From Streptomyces sp. ISL-43 (GTDB lineage Bacteria > Actinomycetota > Actinomycetes > Streptomycetales > Streptomycetaceae): DNA of 64,000 nucleotides. The DNA is taken from the NCBI RefSeq assembly GCF_018614195.1, contig NZ_JAGGOT010000001.1, positions 62,001-126,000 of the forward strand, written 5' to 3'. Shown here piece by piece: positions 1 through 9,483 of this stretch (its first letter is position 1; every line of letters begins with the position of its first letter). The position numbers were made by a program, and so were the translations under genes. The notes below the pieces were generated by a model, which saw nothing but the letters and a program-made list of their open reading frames with translations, did not search any database and was not told the origin of the DNA.

Positions 1-518
1 TCGCCGTAGGGCTGGAGAGCGTCGGCGACCTGCATCGCGAGCTCACGCGTCGGCGTCAGGATGATCGCGCGGGGCTTCTTCTTCTCGGTGTGGCCGCCGG
101 CCAGCGAGGCCAGGGTCGGCAGACCGAAGGAGAGGGTCTTGCCGGAGCCGGTGCGGCCGCGGCCGAGGATGTCCTTGCCGGCCAGGGCGTCCGGGATGGT
201 CGCCGCCTGGATCGGGAAGGGCGAGGTGACGCCGTTCTGGGCGAGCTTGCGCACGATCCCGTCCGGCAGACCGAGGTCGCCGAAGGTCAGGGTGGGCTCG
301 GCGTCGGCGTCGGCGTCGTCGGCCTCAGCGTCGGCGTCGAAGTCGGTGGTGGAGTCCTCGAAGGACTCGCCGGTCGTCACGTCGGCCTCAAGAGCCTCGA
401 TGATCTCGTCGGCGACTACGGCCTCGATGGCCTCGGTGACCGCGAGGGTCTCGGCGTCGACGATCTCGTTGGAGTCGTTCTCGGGCATGACGGAACGGTC
501 AGAACTGGAAATGGACAT
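1..518 (-). CDS. DEAD-box RNA helicase, N-terminal part (runs off left edge)
   Basis: ATP-dependent RNA helicase of the DEAD-box family, likely acting in ribosome assembly or mRNA turnover in the cytoplasm. The 172 visible residues start with an acidic, Asp/Glu/Ala-rich low-complexity stretch of about 75 residues. A Q motif region follows (about 79-111, ending FPIQAATIPDAL), then Walker A GRTGSGKT (about 121-128) and motif Ia PTRELA (about 156-161). The start ATG at 518 precedes a second in-frame ATG at 488; I chose the upstream one because no other feature separates them. Motifs II-VI (DEAD, SAT, C-terminal domain) lie beyond position 1, so the exact subfamily cannot be set. Confidence 0.9.
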   Translation of the reverse strand, partial: MSISSSDRSVMPENDSNEIVDAETLAVTEAIEAVVADEIIEALEADVTTGESFEDSTTDFDADAEADDADADAEPTLTFGDLGLPDGIVRKLAQNGVTSPFPIQAATIPDALAGKDILGRGRTGSGKTLSFGLPTLASLAGGHTEKKKPRAIILTPTRELAMQVADALQPYG

Positions 519-787
519 GCGAAATGCGAAACCTTCCGGAGTCTCGGCACGCGCCCAAACTCCGTGAATCGCAAATCGACCGCCTCAATGCGGTCAGCCA
601 CGGCTAGGGAGAGTACGCGCCACGCGGCGCTCTTCGGAGTCGGCGCCGGGCAATGGGATCAAACGATCTATAACCATACGCACCCTCCCCGGGGTCTGGC
701 AAGTCTCCTCCCCAAAGAGGGCTCTGACCTGCGCAAACGCCATCCGCCCCGGGGATCCCTGGGCCTGGCCCTCGGCCCGCTCCGGAC

Positions 788-1366
788 CTACGGCTGCCCG
801 CCGGGCGCCCCACTGGGGTCCGGCTGCGTGGGCTCCGGAGTCGGTGTGGGATCGGTCACTGGGGGCGGCGAGACCGGCGGAGGCGAGACCGGCGGCGCGG
901 GGGTCGGGGAGCCGGGCTGCCCGCCTCCGGAGCCGCTCGCTCCACCGGAGCCCGGACCGGAGCCGGAGCCGCCGGCCGGAGGCTGCTGGGGACCCTGGCC
1001 GCCCGCGCCGCCGCCCGGCCCCGCCGACGGCGAGGGAGCACCGGGCGGGCCCGCCGGGGCGCCCGGGCCGGGCGAGGCCCCGGTCGCGCCGGAGGCCTTG
1101 CCCGGCTCCCCGGCCTTGCCGTCCTGGTTCCCCGTACCGTCCTTCGAGCCGTGGCCGCCCCGCACGGACCCCGAGCCCTTGCCGGACGAGGCACCTCCGC
1201 CCGACTTGCCGCCCTGGACCCCCGCCGAGGAGGAGGGCCCGGGCTGTGCGGCGTCCTCGCCGACGCTCATGCAGCCCGCCGTCGCCGCCACCGCGAGCGC
1301 GGCGACCGCCAGACGCAGGGGGCGAAGGGGGCGCGGGGGGCGGAGGGAAGCGGTCAACTGGCGCAC
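788..1366 (-). CDS. Pro/Gly/Ser-rich putative lipoprotein
   Basis: Protein of 192 residues with no recognisable enzymatic domain. It starts at GTG 1366, behind a GGAGG ribosome-binding site. The N-terminus has several arginines, a hydrophobic stretch (LAVAALAVAATAGC) and a lipobox-like Cys, so export and lipidation are likely. The rest is almost entirely low complexity: Gly/Ser/Lys-rich in the middle, then Pro/Thr-rich with PPVSPPPVSPPPV near the C-terminus. Such tails usually span or line the cell wall in actinomycetes. No homologue with a defined role is recognised. The signal peptide is convincing; the mature function is unknown. Confidence 0.6.
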   Translation of the reverse strand: MRQLTASLRPPRPLRPLRLAVAALAVAATAGCMSVGEDAAQPGPSSSAGVQGGKSGGGASSGKGSGSVRGGHGSKDGTGNQDGKAGEPGKASGATGASPGPGAPAGPPGAPSPSAGPGGGAGGQGPQQPPAGGSGSGPGSGGASGSGGGQPGSPTPAPPVSPPPVSPPPVTDPTPTPEPTQPDPSGAPGGQP

Positions 1367-1530
1367 GGGGCACCTCCGGAACACAGGCAAGGGTCCGCGA
1401 TGAGCGGGTCGATGTGCCCAACTCCCATGGCCCCGTAAGGGACACGCTCCAGCGGGGAGAAGGGCCGCGCACCATGAGCCGAACGGCCGGGCGAACGGCC
1501 GGGCGAACGGGCGAACGGGCGAACGGACCG

Positions 1531-1905
1531 TCACTCGAACAGCTGGCGCGCCACCTGGAACCCGAGCGTGACCCCGCCCAGCCCGACCAGCACCGACCCC
1601 GCCGCGTTCGCCGCCGCGAGGAACCCCCAGCCCCGCTCCGCCAGTCGCAGCGTCTCGTACGAGAAGGTCGAGTACGTGCTCAGCGCCCCGCACAGCCCCG
1701 TCCCGAGCAGCAGGCTCAGCCGCGAGGAGGCCGCGCCGTCCAGCACCGCCCCGGTCAGCGCCCCCAGCACCAGGCAGGCGACCGCGTTCACCACGAAGGT
1801 CCCCCACGGGAAGACCGAATCGTGCCGCGCCTGCACCGCGCGGTCGGTCAGGTAGCGCAGCGGCGCCCCCACGGCCGCGCCGACGATCACCACGAGCCAG
1901 TTCAC
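1531..1905 (-). CDS. crcB: CrcB/Fluc fluoride ion channel, subunit 2
   Basis: Small four-helix membrane protein of the CrcB (Fluc) family that exports fluoride passively. The family usually works as a dual-topology homo- or heterodimer, and paired genes are typical. The 124 residues show an early [10 protein letters not shown] motif, an FPWGTFVVN stretch in helix 2 and a STYSTFS motif in helix 3. The GTG start at 1905 overlaps the stop of the upstream crcB by four bases (GTGA), so the two are translationally coupled. The family is known; fluoride specificity here is inferred. Confidence 0.88.
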   Translation of the reverse strand: MNWLVVIVGAAVGAPLRYLTDRAVQARHDSVFPWGTFVVNAVACLVLGALTGAVLDGAASSRLSLLLGTGLCGALSTYSTFSYETLRLAERGWGFLAAANAAGSVLVGLGGVTLGFQVARQLFE

Positions 1906-2387
1906 CGGCGCACCGGAGCCCCGCCGCCGCCCACCGCGCGCCGCGTCACCCGGGCGGCCGCCCACACCACGCCCAGCGCGCCGGCCACCGTGAGCCCCGC
2001 GTACGCCAGCGCGGTCCCCGCCTCACCGGCGTCCAGCAGCCGGGCGAAGTCCACGGCGTAGGTGGAGAAGGTGGTGAATCCGCCGAGCACCCCGACACCC
2101 ACGAAGGGCCGTACGAGGGGATGCGCCGACCGGCCGCCCTCGCTGATCAGCACCATGAGGACGCCGATCGACGCGCAGCCCGCCACGTTGACCCAGAAGG
2201 TCCCCCACGGGAAGGCCCCCGGCGGGGCCGGCCACAACAGCCCTACCCCGTACCGCGCCGAGGCGCCCACGGCGCCGCCGGCCGCCACGGCCGCGAGGAC
2301 CCGGCCCTGCGGTTCGGCGCGCTGCGCCGGCACGTGGAGGTCGACGTCCGGGTCGATGGCCTCGGAGCCCTCGACCGGCCGGGTCAT
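1902..2387 (-). CDS. crcB: CrcB/Fluc fluoride ion channel, subunit 1
   Basis: Partner fluoride channel subunit with a hydrophilic N-terminal extension of about 33 residues before the first helix. It has the [11 protein letters not shown] motif, FPWGTFWVN, and a FTTFSTY motif in helix 3. The start chosen is ATG 2387; an in-frame ATG at 2405 is possible. Its stop overlaps the start of the second crcB by four bases, so the two form one operon and probably one heterodimer. I looked upstream for the fluoride (crcB) riboswitch and did not find a convincing match, so regulation is unknown. Confidence 0.88.
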   Translation of the reverse strand: MTRPVEGSEAIDPDVDLHVPAQRAEPQGRVLAAVAAGGAVGASARYGVGLLWPAPPGAFPWGTFWVNVAGCASIGVLMVLISEGGRSAHPLVRPFVGVGVLGGFTTFSTYAVDFARLLDAGEAGTALAYAGLTVAGALGVVWAAARVTRRAVGGGGAPVRR

Positions 2388-2479
2388 CCGCGCCCCGCTT
2401 CGCATGTCGCCACCCGGCCATTCTCGCGCGCCGTGTCCCGACCCGCCTCGATCGGCCGCGGAGACGCGAGAATGACCAC

Positions 2480-2830
2480 GTGCTGGAGATGACGCGAGAC
2501 GCGTTCGAAGAGCTGGTGGCCGAAGCCCTGGACTCGATCCCCGAGGAGCTGACCCGGGTCATGGACAACGTGGCCGTCTTCGTGGAGGACGAGCCCGCCG
2601 CCGACGACCCCGACCTGCTCGGCCTCTACGAAGGGACCCCGCTCACCGAGCGCGGCGAGTGGTACGCCGGGGTCCTGCCGGACCGGATCTCGATCTACAT
2701 GGGTCCGACCCTGCGGATGTGCGAGACCCCCGACGAGGTGGTCCACGAGGTCGCCGTGACCGTGGTCCACGAGATCGCCCACCACTTCGGCATCGAGGAC
2801 GAGCGCCTCCACGAGCTCGGCTGGGGGTGA
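2480..2830 (+). CDS. Minimal zincin metallopeptidase family protein
   Basis: Protein of 116 residues in the small zincin-like family (Pfam Zincin_1). The zinc-binding [18 protein letters not shown] motif lies close to the C-terminus, with HExxH followed by an Asp/Glu-rich third-ligand region. The conserved [11 protein letters not shown] and [14 protein letters not shown] segments precede it. The start is GTG 2480, with an in-frame ATG at 2489. It is divergent from the crcB pair and monocistronic. The biological substrate of this widespread actinobacterial family is not known; proteolytic activity is inferred from the motif only. Confidence 0.85.
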   Translation: MLEMTRDAFEELVAEALDSIPEELTRVMDNVAVFVEDEPAADDPDLLGLYEGTPLTERGEWYAGVLPDRISIYMGPTLRMCETPDEVVHEVAVTVVHEIAHHFGIEDERLHELGWG

Positions 2831-2950
2831 CCTCGGGGGGATCCCGGGGCGACCCGCGGGCGACCCGGGAAACCGTTTTGGCGATCGCCGCCGGGATCCC
2901 ATATGCTTCTCACGTCCCCGACGCGCTGGAAAGTGCCCGGCGGGCCTTTA

Positions 2951-3023
2951 GCCCTCATCGTCTAGTGGCCCAGGACGCCGCCCTTTCAAGGCGGTAGCAC
3001 GGGTTCGAATCCCGTTGGGGGTA
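2951..3023 (+). tRNA. tRNA-Glu (TTC)
   Basis: Full cloverleaf of 73 nt: acceptor GCCCTCA pairs with TGGGGGT (two G-T wobbles), the anticodon loop CTTTCAA has anticodon TTC at 2985-2987, and the T loop is TTCGAAT. CCA is not encoded. It is the first of a three-tRNA cluster. Confidence 0.97.
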
Positions 3024-3063
3024 CGCAGTAACCGTGTGCGAGACTTGTGCTCGCACATTGCAA

Positions 3064-3137
3064 GGACCTGTGGAGCAGTTGGTTAGCTCGCCACCCTGTC
3101 AAGGTGGAGGTCGCGGGTTCAAGTCCCGTCAGGTTCG
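3064..3137 (+). tRNA. tRNA-Asp (GTC)
   Basis: Acceptor GGACCTG pairs with CAGGTTC, the anticodon loop contains GTC, and the T loop is TTCAAGT. An identical copy lies at 9484-9557 behind hrpA. Confidence 0.97.
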
Positions 3138-3159
3138 CTGAAGCCGGAAACGGTTTCGT

Positions 3160-3236
3160 GGCTGGGTAGCTCAGTTGGTACGAGCGATCGCCTGAAAAGC
3201 GATAGGTCGCCGGTTCGACCCCGGCCCCAGCCACCA
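3160..3236 (+). tRNA. tRNA-Phe (GAA)
   Basis: Acceptor GGCTGGG pairs with CCCAGCC, the anticodon stem ATCGC/GCGAT encloses loop CTGAAAA with anticodon GAA, and the T stem is GCCGG/CCGGC. The 3' CCA is encoded (3234-3236), unlike the other tRNAs in the window. Confidence 0.96.
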
Positions 3237-3240
3237 GATA

Positions 3241-3277
3241 CGAAGAAGGCCCCGTCCATCGGACGGGGCCTTCTTCG
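3241..3277. terminator. Bidirectional hairpin terminator between tRNA-Phe and ccdA-like gene
   Basis: Perfect 17-bp inverted repeat (3241-3257 with 3261-3277) around an ATC loop. It is GC-rich in the centre and has AAGAAG/CTTCTT arms, so U-rich ends form on both strands. It sits directly between the convergent tRNA cluster and the minus-strand redox operon. Confidence 0.9.
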
Positions 3278-4117
3278 TCACTCCCCTTCGGCGCCCGCCG
3301 TCCGCGCCCGCCGGCGCCACTGCACCAGGCCCACGCCGGCCGCCACCACCGCGACCAGCCCGAGCAGCATCCAGTCGGGGACCGCGTCCGCGACGGCCTG
3401 GACCCGCTGCTCCACCGCGAACGAGTCGTCCACGTCCAGCAGCCCCGGCAGTGCGCTCGCCCCGTCGTAGGCCAGGAACAGCGCGCCGAGCACGATGAAG
3501 AACAGGCCCGAGGCGAGCGAGGTCGTGTGCAGCTCGAAGCGGCCGACCGCGAAGGCCCGCCCGCGCAGCCAGCGCCGCCGGCCCAGGTCGAAGCGCTCCC
3601 AGAGCAGCGCCAGCACGAACAGCGGAACGGCCATGCCCAGCGCGTACACCGCGAGCAGCAGGCCCCCGTAGACCGGGCTGCCGCTGACCGCCGCCACCGT
3701 GAGGACGCTGCCGAGGATCGGCCCGGCGCAGAAGCCGGCCAGCCCGTAGACGGCGCCCAGCGCGTACACCGACAGGGCGGTGGTCGGGCGGATCCTCCCC
3801 GACAGCTCGGCGATCCGCTTCGAGGCGAAGCCCAGGCCCAGGATCTGCGCGAGCCCGAGCGCGATGATCAGCCAGCCGCCGGCCAGCACGAGCTCGTCGC
3901 GGTTGCTGTGGAAGAACCGCCCGGCGTACGAACCGGCCGCCCCCAGCGGTACGAGGGTGCTCGCGAGGCCCGCGTAGAAGATCCCGGTGCGCGCCAGCAG
4001 CCGGGAGGCGGAGTCGATCGAGTAGGCGAAGAACGCGGGCAGGAGCAGCGCGCTGCACGGGCTGAGCAGCGCGAGGAGGCCGCCCAGCAGGGCGGCCAGG
4101 TATCCGATGTCGGTCAC
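3278..4117 (-). CDS. CcdA/DsbD-type membrane thiol-disulfide transporter
   Basis: Polytopic membrane protein of 279 residues from the cytochrome c biogenesis CcdA family. The family passes reducing equivalents from cytoplasmic thioredoxin to extracytoplasmic thiol proteins. The two family cysteines are present: Cys21 in LSPCSALLLP (helix 1) and Cys130 in GFCAGPILG (helix 4). At least six hydrophobic segments are evident and the C-terminus is Arg-rich. GTG 4117 overlaps the stop of the upstream DsbA-like gene by four bases (GTGA). That coupling suggests CcdA reduces or recycles the partner thioredoxin-fold protein. Cytochrome c maturation as the target is possible but not shown here. Confidence 0.88.
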   Translation of the reverse strand: MTDIGYLAALLGGLLALLSPCSALLLPAFFAYSIDSASRLLARTGIFYAGLASTLVPLGAAGSYAGRFFHSNRDELVLAGGWLIIALGLAQILGLGFASKRIAELSGRIRPTTALSVYALGAVYGLAGFCAGPILGSVLTVAAVSGSPVYGGLLLAVYALGMAVPLFVLALLWERFDLGRRRWLRGRAFAVGRFELHTTSLASGLFFIVLGALFLAYDGASALPGLLDVDDSFAVEQRVQAVADAVPDWMLLGLVAVVAAGVGLVQWRRRARTAGAEGE

Positions 4118-4848
4118 TTCGCGGCCGCCTGCGCCTGCGTCTTGGCCTTGGCGATGGCCGCGGCGAAGGCGTCCGTCGGCTGGGCTCCCGCGATGGGCTG
4201 CCCGTTGACGAGGAAGGAGGGGGTGGAGGTGACGCCGATGCGGTAGCCCTCCTCCTGGTCCTTGTTCAGCGCGGCGGCGGCCTGCTCGCCCGCCATGTCC
4301 TTCTCGAAGCGCTCCAGGTCCGGTACGCCGGCCTCGCGCGCCAGCTCGGTCAGCCGCTCCCCGCCGAAGCCCTTCTCCTTCGAGCCCTCGGCGTACGCGG
4401 CCGCGTGGAACTGCTGGAAGCGGTCCTGCTGCCCCGCCGCCCAGGCCGCCTTGGCGGCGGCCTCGGAGTCGGCGCCGAAGATCGGGAAGTTGCGCCACTC
4501 GATGCGCAGGGTGCCGTCCTCCACGTACTTCTTCACCAGAGCGGGCTCGGTGTCGCGGGCGAACTTCCCGCAGTAGCCGCACTTGAAGTCGGAGTACTCG
4601 ATCAGGACGACGGGGGCGTCGGCGCGGCCGACGGCGAGCTTGTCCCCGGACTCGCGGCGGGCGAGCGCCTTCAGCTCGGCGGCGGGGTCGGTACGGGGCG
4701 CGCCCGAGGCCGGGGCGGAGGAGCCGCCGGCGGGCTTGTCGGCCGGGGCGGTGGCCTGCCAGGAGACGAGGCCGAGGGTGATCGCGGCGACGGCGACGCC
4801 GGCGGAGATCAGCAGGGGCTTGCGGTTCGAGGACCGGGAAGAGGACAT
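4114..4848 (-). CDS. Membrane-anchored DsbA-family thioredoxin-fold protein
   Basis: Protein of 244 residues with a single N-terminal membrane anchor (about residues 11-30), an Ala/Pro/Ser linker, then a DsbA-like thioredoxin fold. The redox motif CGYC is at 90-93, following VVLIEYSDFK. The cis-proline loop appears as VTSTPSFLVNG. Extracytoplasmic disulfide exchange is the expected role. The downstream gene is a CcdA-type reductant carrier joined by a GTGA overlap, so the pair probably works as one redox relay. Oxidase versus reductase direction cannot be decided from sequence; the CcdA partner favours a reducing role. Confidence 0.88.
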   Translation of the reverse strand: MSSSRSSNRKPLLISAGVAVAAITLGLVSWQATAPADKPAGGSSAPASGAPRTDPAAELKALARRESGDKLAVGRADAPVVLIEYSDFKCGYCGKFARDTEPALVKKYVEDGTLRIEWRNFPIFGADSEAAAKAAWAAGQQDRFQQFHAAAYAEGSKEKGFGGERLTELAREAGVPDLERFEKDMAGEQAAAALNKDQEEGYRIGVTSTPSFLVNGQPIAGAQPTDAFAAAIAKAKTQAQAAAK

Positions 4849-4927
4849 GCGGGTGCTCCAGAGCTGTGCGGGGTGGGGTGAGGCGGACCGGCGGATGCGG
4901 CCGGTCCTCCAGGGGGCAAGACGCCCC

Positions 4928-5344
4928 CTAAACCCGCATCACGGACAGCTCGGTCGGGGACGGCGCCGCCTGGCGCGGCCCGCGGAGGAGGACCCGTACG
5001 GGTATCGCGTGCGGCCGGTCCGCCGCCCCGGGCTCCGGCCGGGCGGGCGGGGCCTGGGCCTGCGCCTGGTCGGACCCGGCCCGCGCCGGCACGGCGGGCA
5101 CGCCGTCGCGGTCCGCGGACCCGGGGGCGCAGGCGGGTCCCGGGGAGCCGGCGCGGGCGAAGGCGGCGACGGGAGCGGAGCCCGGCTCCACGGGGGCCGC
5201 GGCGGGGGAGGCCGCCGGGGAAGCGGCCGGGGAAGCGGCCCCGAAGGCCCCCGCCGGGGCGGCCGCCGCCTGGAAGGTTCCGGCCAGCAGCGCCCAGCCC
5301 AGCAGCACCGCGAACACGCACCGGAGGCGGCGGGGGCGGGGCAT
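4928..5344 (-). CDS. Small Ala/Pro-rich putative exported protein
   Basis: Protein of 138 residues starting at ATG 5344 behind a GAGG site. The N-terminus (MPRPRRLRCVFAVLLGW, then a hydrophobic stretch ending AAAAPAG) is a signal peptide candidate. The mature part is low complexity: Ala-Ser-Pro repeats, then Pro/Gln/Arg-rich sequence, with no recognised domain. The composition is close to what random GC-rich frames give, so the call rests mainly on the signal peptide, the ribosome-binding site and the lack of a competing gene. Function unknown. Confidence 0.5.
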   Translation of the reverse strand: MPRPRRLRCVFAVLLGWALLAGTFQAAAAPAGAFGAASPAASPAASPAAAPVEPGSAPVAAFARAGSPGPACAPGSADRDGVPAVPARAGSDQAQAQAPPARPEPGAADRPHAIPVRVLLRGPRQAAPSPTELSVMRV

Positions 5345-5478
5345 CGTGGGCGGCCTCTCACTGGAACACTTCAGGGGGACACTCGGGCGGACTCTGGGGA
5401 CTCGTCCCGAAATGGTACGGGTCCGCCCCACAAATGCGTTCGCCACCCGGCACCTACGGGTGAGATCCTCGACCAGGT

Positions 5479-8400
5479 ATGTCTACTTCCTTCGCCGCCC
5501 TGCAGACGCTCCTCGGGGAGATCTCCCTCCGTGACGCGCACCGCCTCGGCCGCCGCCTCGAAGGCGCCCGCCGCATCCGCAAGCCCGAGGCCAAGCAGGC
5601 CGTGCTCGACGAGATCGCCGCGGAGGCCGAAAAGGCCGCCGCGCGACTGGCCGGACGCGCCTCGCGGATGCCGGAGGTCACGTATCCCGAGAACCTGCCC
5701 GTCAGCCAGAAGAAGGACGAGATCGCCGAGGCGATACGCGACCACCAGGTCGTGATCGTCGCGGGCGAGACCGGCTCCGGCAAGACCACGCAGATCCCCA
5801 AGATCTGCATGGAGCTGGGGCGCGGTGTCCGGGGCATGATCGGGCACACCCAGCCGCGCCGGATCGCGGCCCGCACGGTCGCGGAGCGCATCGCGGAGGA
5901 GCTGAAGTCCGAGATCGGCCAGACGGTCGGCTGGAAGGTCCGGTTCACCGATCAGGTGGACCAGGACGCGACCTTCGTGAAGCTGATGACCGACGGCATC
6001 CTGCTCGCCGAGATCCAGACGGACCGCGAGCTGCGCGCCTACGACACGATCATCATCGACGAGGCCCACGAGCGGTCGCTGAACATCGACTTCCTGCTCG
6101 GCTACCTGGCCACGCTGCTGCCCAAGCGCCCCGACCTCAAGGTGATCATCACCTCGGCGACGATCGACCCCCAGCGGTTCTCCCGGCACTTCGGCGAGGC
6201 CCCGATCGTCGAGGTCAGCGGGCGCACGTATCCGGTGGAGGTCCGCTACCGCCCGCTCCTGGAGGAGGAGGGCGACGACAGCGACCGCGACCAGATCACC
6301 GCGATCTGCGAGGCCGTGGACGAGCTCCAGGCGGAGGGGCCGGGCGACGTCCTGGTCTTCCTCTCCGGCGAGCGCGAGATCCGCGACACGGCGGACGCCC
6401 TCAACAAGCGGAATCTTCAGTTCACCGAAGTGCTGCCGCTCTACGCGCGCCTCTCGCACGCCGAGCAGCACCGGGTCTTCCAGCAGCACACCGGCCGGCG
6501 GATCGTCCTCGCGACCAACGTCGCCGAGACCTCGCTGACCGTCCCGGGCATCAAGTACGTGATCGACCCGGGCAATGCCCGCATCTCCCGCTACAGCCAC
6601 CGCACCAAGGTCCAGCGCCTGCCCATCGAGCGGATCTCGCAGGCCAGCGCCAACCAGCGCAAGGGCCGCTGCGGCCGTACCAGCGACGGCATCTGCATCC
6701 GGCTGTTCTCCGAGGACGACTTCGAGAGCCGCCCGGAGTTCACGGACGCCGAGATCCTGCGCACCAACCTCGCCTCCGTCATCCTCCAGATGACCGCGGC
6801 CGGCCTCGGCGAGATCGAGAAGTTCCCCTTCATCGACCCGCCGGACCACCGCAACATCCGCGACGGCGTCCAGCTCCTCCAGGAGCTCGGCGCGCTGGAT
6901 CCCTCGGAGAAGGACCACAACAAGCGACTCACCCCCATGGGCCGCCAGCTCGCCCAGCTCCCGGTGGACCCGCGCCTGGCCCGCATGGTGGTGGAGGCGG
7001 ACAAGAACAACTGCGTCCGCGAGGTCATGGTCATCGCGGCGGCCCTGTCCATCCAGGACCCGCGCGAGCGGCCCTCGGACAAGCAGACGCAGGCCGACCA
7101 GAACCATGCCCGCTTCAAGGACGAGACGAGCGACTTCCTCTCGTTCCTGAACATGTGGCGCTACGTCCGCGAGCAGCAGAAGGAGCGCGGCTCGTCCTCC
7201 TTCCGCCGGATGTGCAAGCAGGAGTACCTGAACTTCCTGCGGATCCGCGAGTGGCAGGACATCTATTCGCAGCTGCGTACGGTCGCCAAGACCATGGGCA
7301 TCCACGTCAACGAGGCCGACGCCCCCGAGACGAGCGTGCACATCTCGCTGCTGGCCGGCCTGCTGTCGCACATCGGGCTCAAGGACACCGACAAGAACGA
7401 GTACCTGGGGGCCCGGTCCGCCAAGTTCGCGATCTTCCCGGGTTCCTCGCTCTTCAAGAAGCAGCCGAAGTTCCTGATGTCGGCCGAGCTGGTGGAGACC
7501 TCGCGGCTGTGGGCCCGGGTGAACGCCAAGGTCGAGCCGGAGTGGGTGGAGCCGCTCGCCCAGCACCTGATCAAGCGCACGTACAGCGAGCCGCACTGGG
7601 AGAAGGACCAGGCGGCCGTGATGGCCTTCGAGAAGGTCACGCTGTACGGCGTGCCGATCGTCGCGCAACGGAAGATCAACTACGGCCGGATCGACCCCGA
7701 GGTCTCGCGCGAACTGTTCATTCGCAACGCCCTGGTCGAGGGCGACTGGCGGACCCACCACAAGTTCTACGCCGACAACCGCAAGCTCCTCACCGAGGTG
7801 GAGGAGCTGGAGAACCGGGCCCGGCGCCGCGACATCGTGGTCGACGACGAGACGCTCTTCGACTTCTACGACCAGCGGATCCCCGAACACGTGGTCTCCG
7901 GGGCGCACTTCGACTCCTGGTGGAAGCACAAGAAGCGGGACGAGCCCGAACTGCTCGACTTCGAGCGCGAGATGCTCCTGACGGAGAAGGCGGCCGGGGT
8001 CACCAAGGCCGACTATCCGGACTCCTGGACGCAGGGGCAGCTGAAGTTCCGGGTGACCTACCAGTTCGAGCCGGGCGCCGACGCGGACGGCGTGACCGTC
8101 CACATCCCGCTCCAGGTGCTGAACCAGGTCACGGACGAGGGCTTCGACTGGCAGATCCCGGGCCTGCGCGAAGAGGTGGTCACCGAGCTGATCCGGTCCC
8201 TCCCCAAGCCGATCCGCCGGCACTACGTGCCCGCACCGAACTTCGCGACCCGCTTCCTCGCCACGGCGCACCCGCTGCAGGAGCCCCTGCACGTGACGCT
8301 GGCCCGGGAGCTGCAGCGGATGGTCGGGGTCCCGGTCACCGCCGAGGACTTCGACCTCACCCGCATCCCCGACCACCTGAAGATCACCTTCCGGATCGTC

Positions 8401-9414
8401 GACGAGCGCCGCAAGAACCTCGCCGAGGCCAAGGACCTGGAGGCCCTGCGCCTCCAGCTCAAGCCCAAGGCCCGCCAGGCCCTCTCCCAGGCCGCCGCGG
8501 CCAGCGCCGAGCGCGCGGGCGGGGAGTCGGTGGAGAAGACCGGACTGACGGACTGGACGATCGGCACGCTGACCAAGGTCTTCGAGACCCGGCGGGCGGG
8601 TCAGCCGGTGAAGGCGTACCCGGCGCTGGTGGACGAGGGCGCGAGCGTGTCCGTACGCCTCTTCGACACCGAGGCCGAGCAGGAGCAGGCGATGCGGCTC
8701 GGCACCCGGCGCCTGATCCTGCTCAACATCCCGGTGAACCCGGCGAAATTCGCCTCGGACCACCTCAGCAACCAGCAGAAGCTGGCCCTGTCGCGCAATC
8801 CGCACGGCTCCATCCAGGCGCTGTTCGACGACTGCGCCACCGCCGCGGCCGACAAGCTGATCGCGGACCACGGCGGCCCGGCGTGGGACGAGGCGGGCTT
8901 CCGCAAGCTCTACGAGGCCGTGCGGGCCGACCTGGTGGACACGACCGTACGGACGATCACGCAGGTGCAGCAGGTGCTGGCGGCCTGGCAGGCCTGCGAG
9001 CGGCGGCTGAAGGCCACCGGCAGCCTGGCCCTCATGGCCAACGTCCAGGACGTGAAGAACCAGCTGGCGGCCCTCGTGCCGGCCGGCTTCGTCACGCTGG
9101 CCGGGCTGCGCCGGGTGCCGGACCTGATGCGCTACCTGGTGGCGGCCGACCGGCGGCTCCAGCAGATGCCGACGGGCGTCCAGCGCGACACCACGCGCAT
9201 GGAGAAGGTCCACGAGATGCGGGACGAGTACCTGTGGCTGCTGGAGCAGTTGCCCAAGGGCCGGCCGGTGCCGGCGGCGGTCACCGAGATCCGCTGGATG
9301 ATCGAGGAACTGCGGGTCAGCTACTTCGCGCACGCCCTCGGAACGGCCTATCCGATCTCCGACAAGCGCATCGTGAAGGCGGTCGACGCGGCGGCTCCGG
9401 GACCGGCCCGGTGA
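5479..9414 (+). CDS. hrpA: ATP-dependent RNA helicase HrpA
   Basis: DEAH-box RNA helicase of 1,311 residues, the usual length of bacterial HrpA. Walker A is GETGSGKTT (about 96-104), the DEAH box is IIIDEAHERSLN (about 191-202) and motif III is ITSATI. Motif VI-like QRKGRCGR lies after the ATNVAETSLT motif. The helicase core is followed by the HA2/OB-fold region and the long HrpA-specific C-terminal half (DUF3418). HrpA rescues stalled ribosomes and remodels RNA in the cytoplasm; that role is known for E. coli HrpA and inferred here. It is transcribed alone and followed by tRNA-Asp. The ATG start and TGA stop are unambiguous. Confidence 0.97.
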   Translation: MSTSFAALQTLLGEISLRDAHRLGRRLEGARRIRKPEAKQAVLDEIAAEAEKAAARLAGRASRMPEVTYPENLPVSQKKDEIAEAIRDHQVVIVAGETGSGKTTQIPKICMELGRGVRGMIGHTQPRRIAARTVAERIAEELKSEIGQTVGWKVRFTDQVDQDATFVKLMTDGILLAEIQTDRELRAYDTIIIDEAHERSLNIDFLLGYLATLLPKRPDLKVIITSATIDPQRFSRHFGEAPIVEVSGRTYPVEVRYRPLLEEEGDDSDRDQITAICEAVDELQAEGPGDVLVFLSGEREIRDTADALNKRNLQFTEVLPLYARLSHAEQHRVFQQHTGRRIVLATNVAETSLTVPGIKYVIDPGNARISRYSHRTKVQRLPIERISQASANQRKGRCGRTSDGICIRLFSEDDFESRPEFTDAEILRTNLASVILQMTAAGLGEIEKFPFIDPPDHRNIRDGVQLLQELGALDPSEKDHNKRLTPMGRQLAQLPVDPRLARMVVEADKNNCVREVMVIAAALSIQDPRERPSDKQTQADQNHARFKDETSDFLSFLNMWRYVREQQKERGSSSFRRMCKQEYLNFLRIREWQDIYSQLRTVAKTMGIHVNEADAPETSVHISLLAGLLSHIGLKDTDKNEYLGARSAKFAIFPGSSLFKKQPKFLMSAELVETSRLWARVNAKVEPEWVEPLAQHLIKRTYSEPHWEKDQAAVMAFEKVTLYGVPIVAQRKINYGRIDPEVSRELFIRNALVEGDWRTHHKFYADNRKLLTEVEELENRARRRDIVVDDETLFDFYDQRIPEHVVSGAHFDSWWKHKKRDEPELLDFEREMLLTEKAAGVTKADYPDSWTQGQLKFRVTYQFEPGADADGVTVHIPLQVLNQVTDEGFDWQIPGLREEVVTELIRSLPKPIRRHYVPAPNFATRFLATAHPLQEPLHVTLARELQRMVGVPVTAEDFDLTRIPDHLKITFRIVDERRKNLAEAKDLEALRLQLKPKARQALSQAAAASAERAGGESVEKTGLTDWTIGTLTKVFETRRAGQPVKAYPALVDEGASVSVRLFDTEAEQEQAMRLGTRRLILLNIPVNPAKFASDHLSNQQKLALSRNPHGSIQALFDDCATAAADKLIADHGGPAWDEAGFRKLYEAVRADLVDTTVRTITQVQQVLAAWQACERRLKATGSLALMANVQDVKNQLAALVPAGFVTLAGLRRVPDLMRYLVAADRRLQQMPTGVQRDTTRMEKVHEMRDEYLWLLEQLPKGRPVPAAVTEIRWMIEELRVSYFAHALGTAYPISDKRIVKAVDAAAPGPAR

Positions 9415-9483
9415 TCGGAGTCGACTGCACCCCCTGAGCTGCGGTACAGTCTGTTTCGCAGCCGCCTAGCGGCCGCGAAACAA

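Noticed and set aside
2388..2480. Fluoride riboswitch upstream of the crcB pair
   Set aside because: I could not match the conserved core and pseudoknot; the leader is short.
5371..9333. A 1,320-codon open frame antisense to hrpA
   Set aside because: It is the mirror of a highly conserved gene in very GC-rich DNA; the translation is low-complexity Arg/Gly/Leu/Val/Asp without domains.
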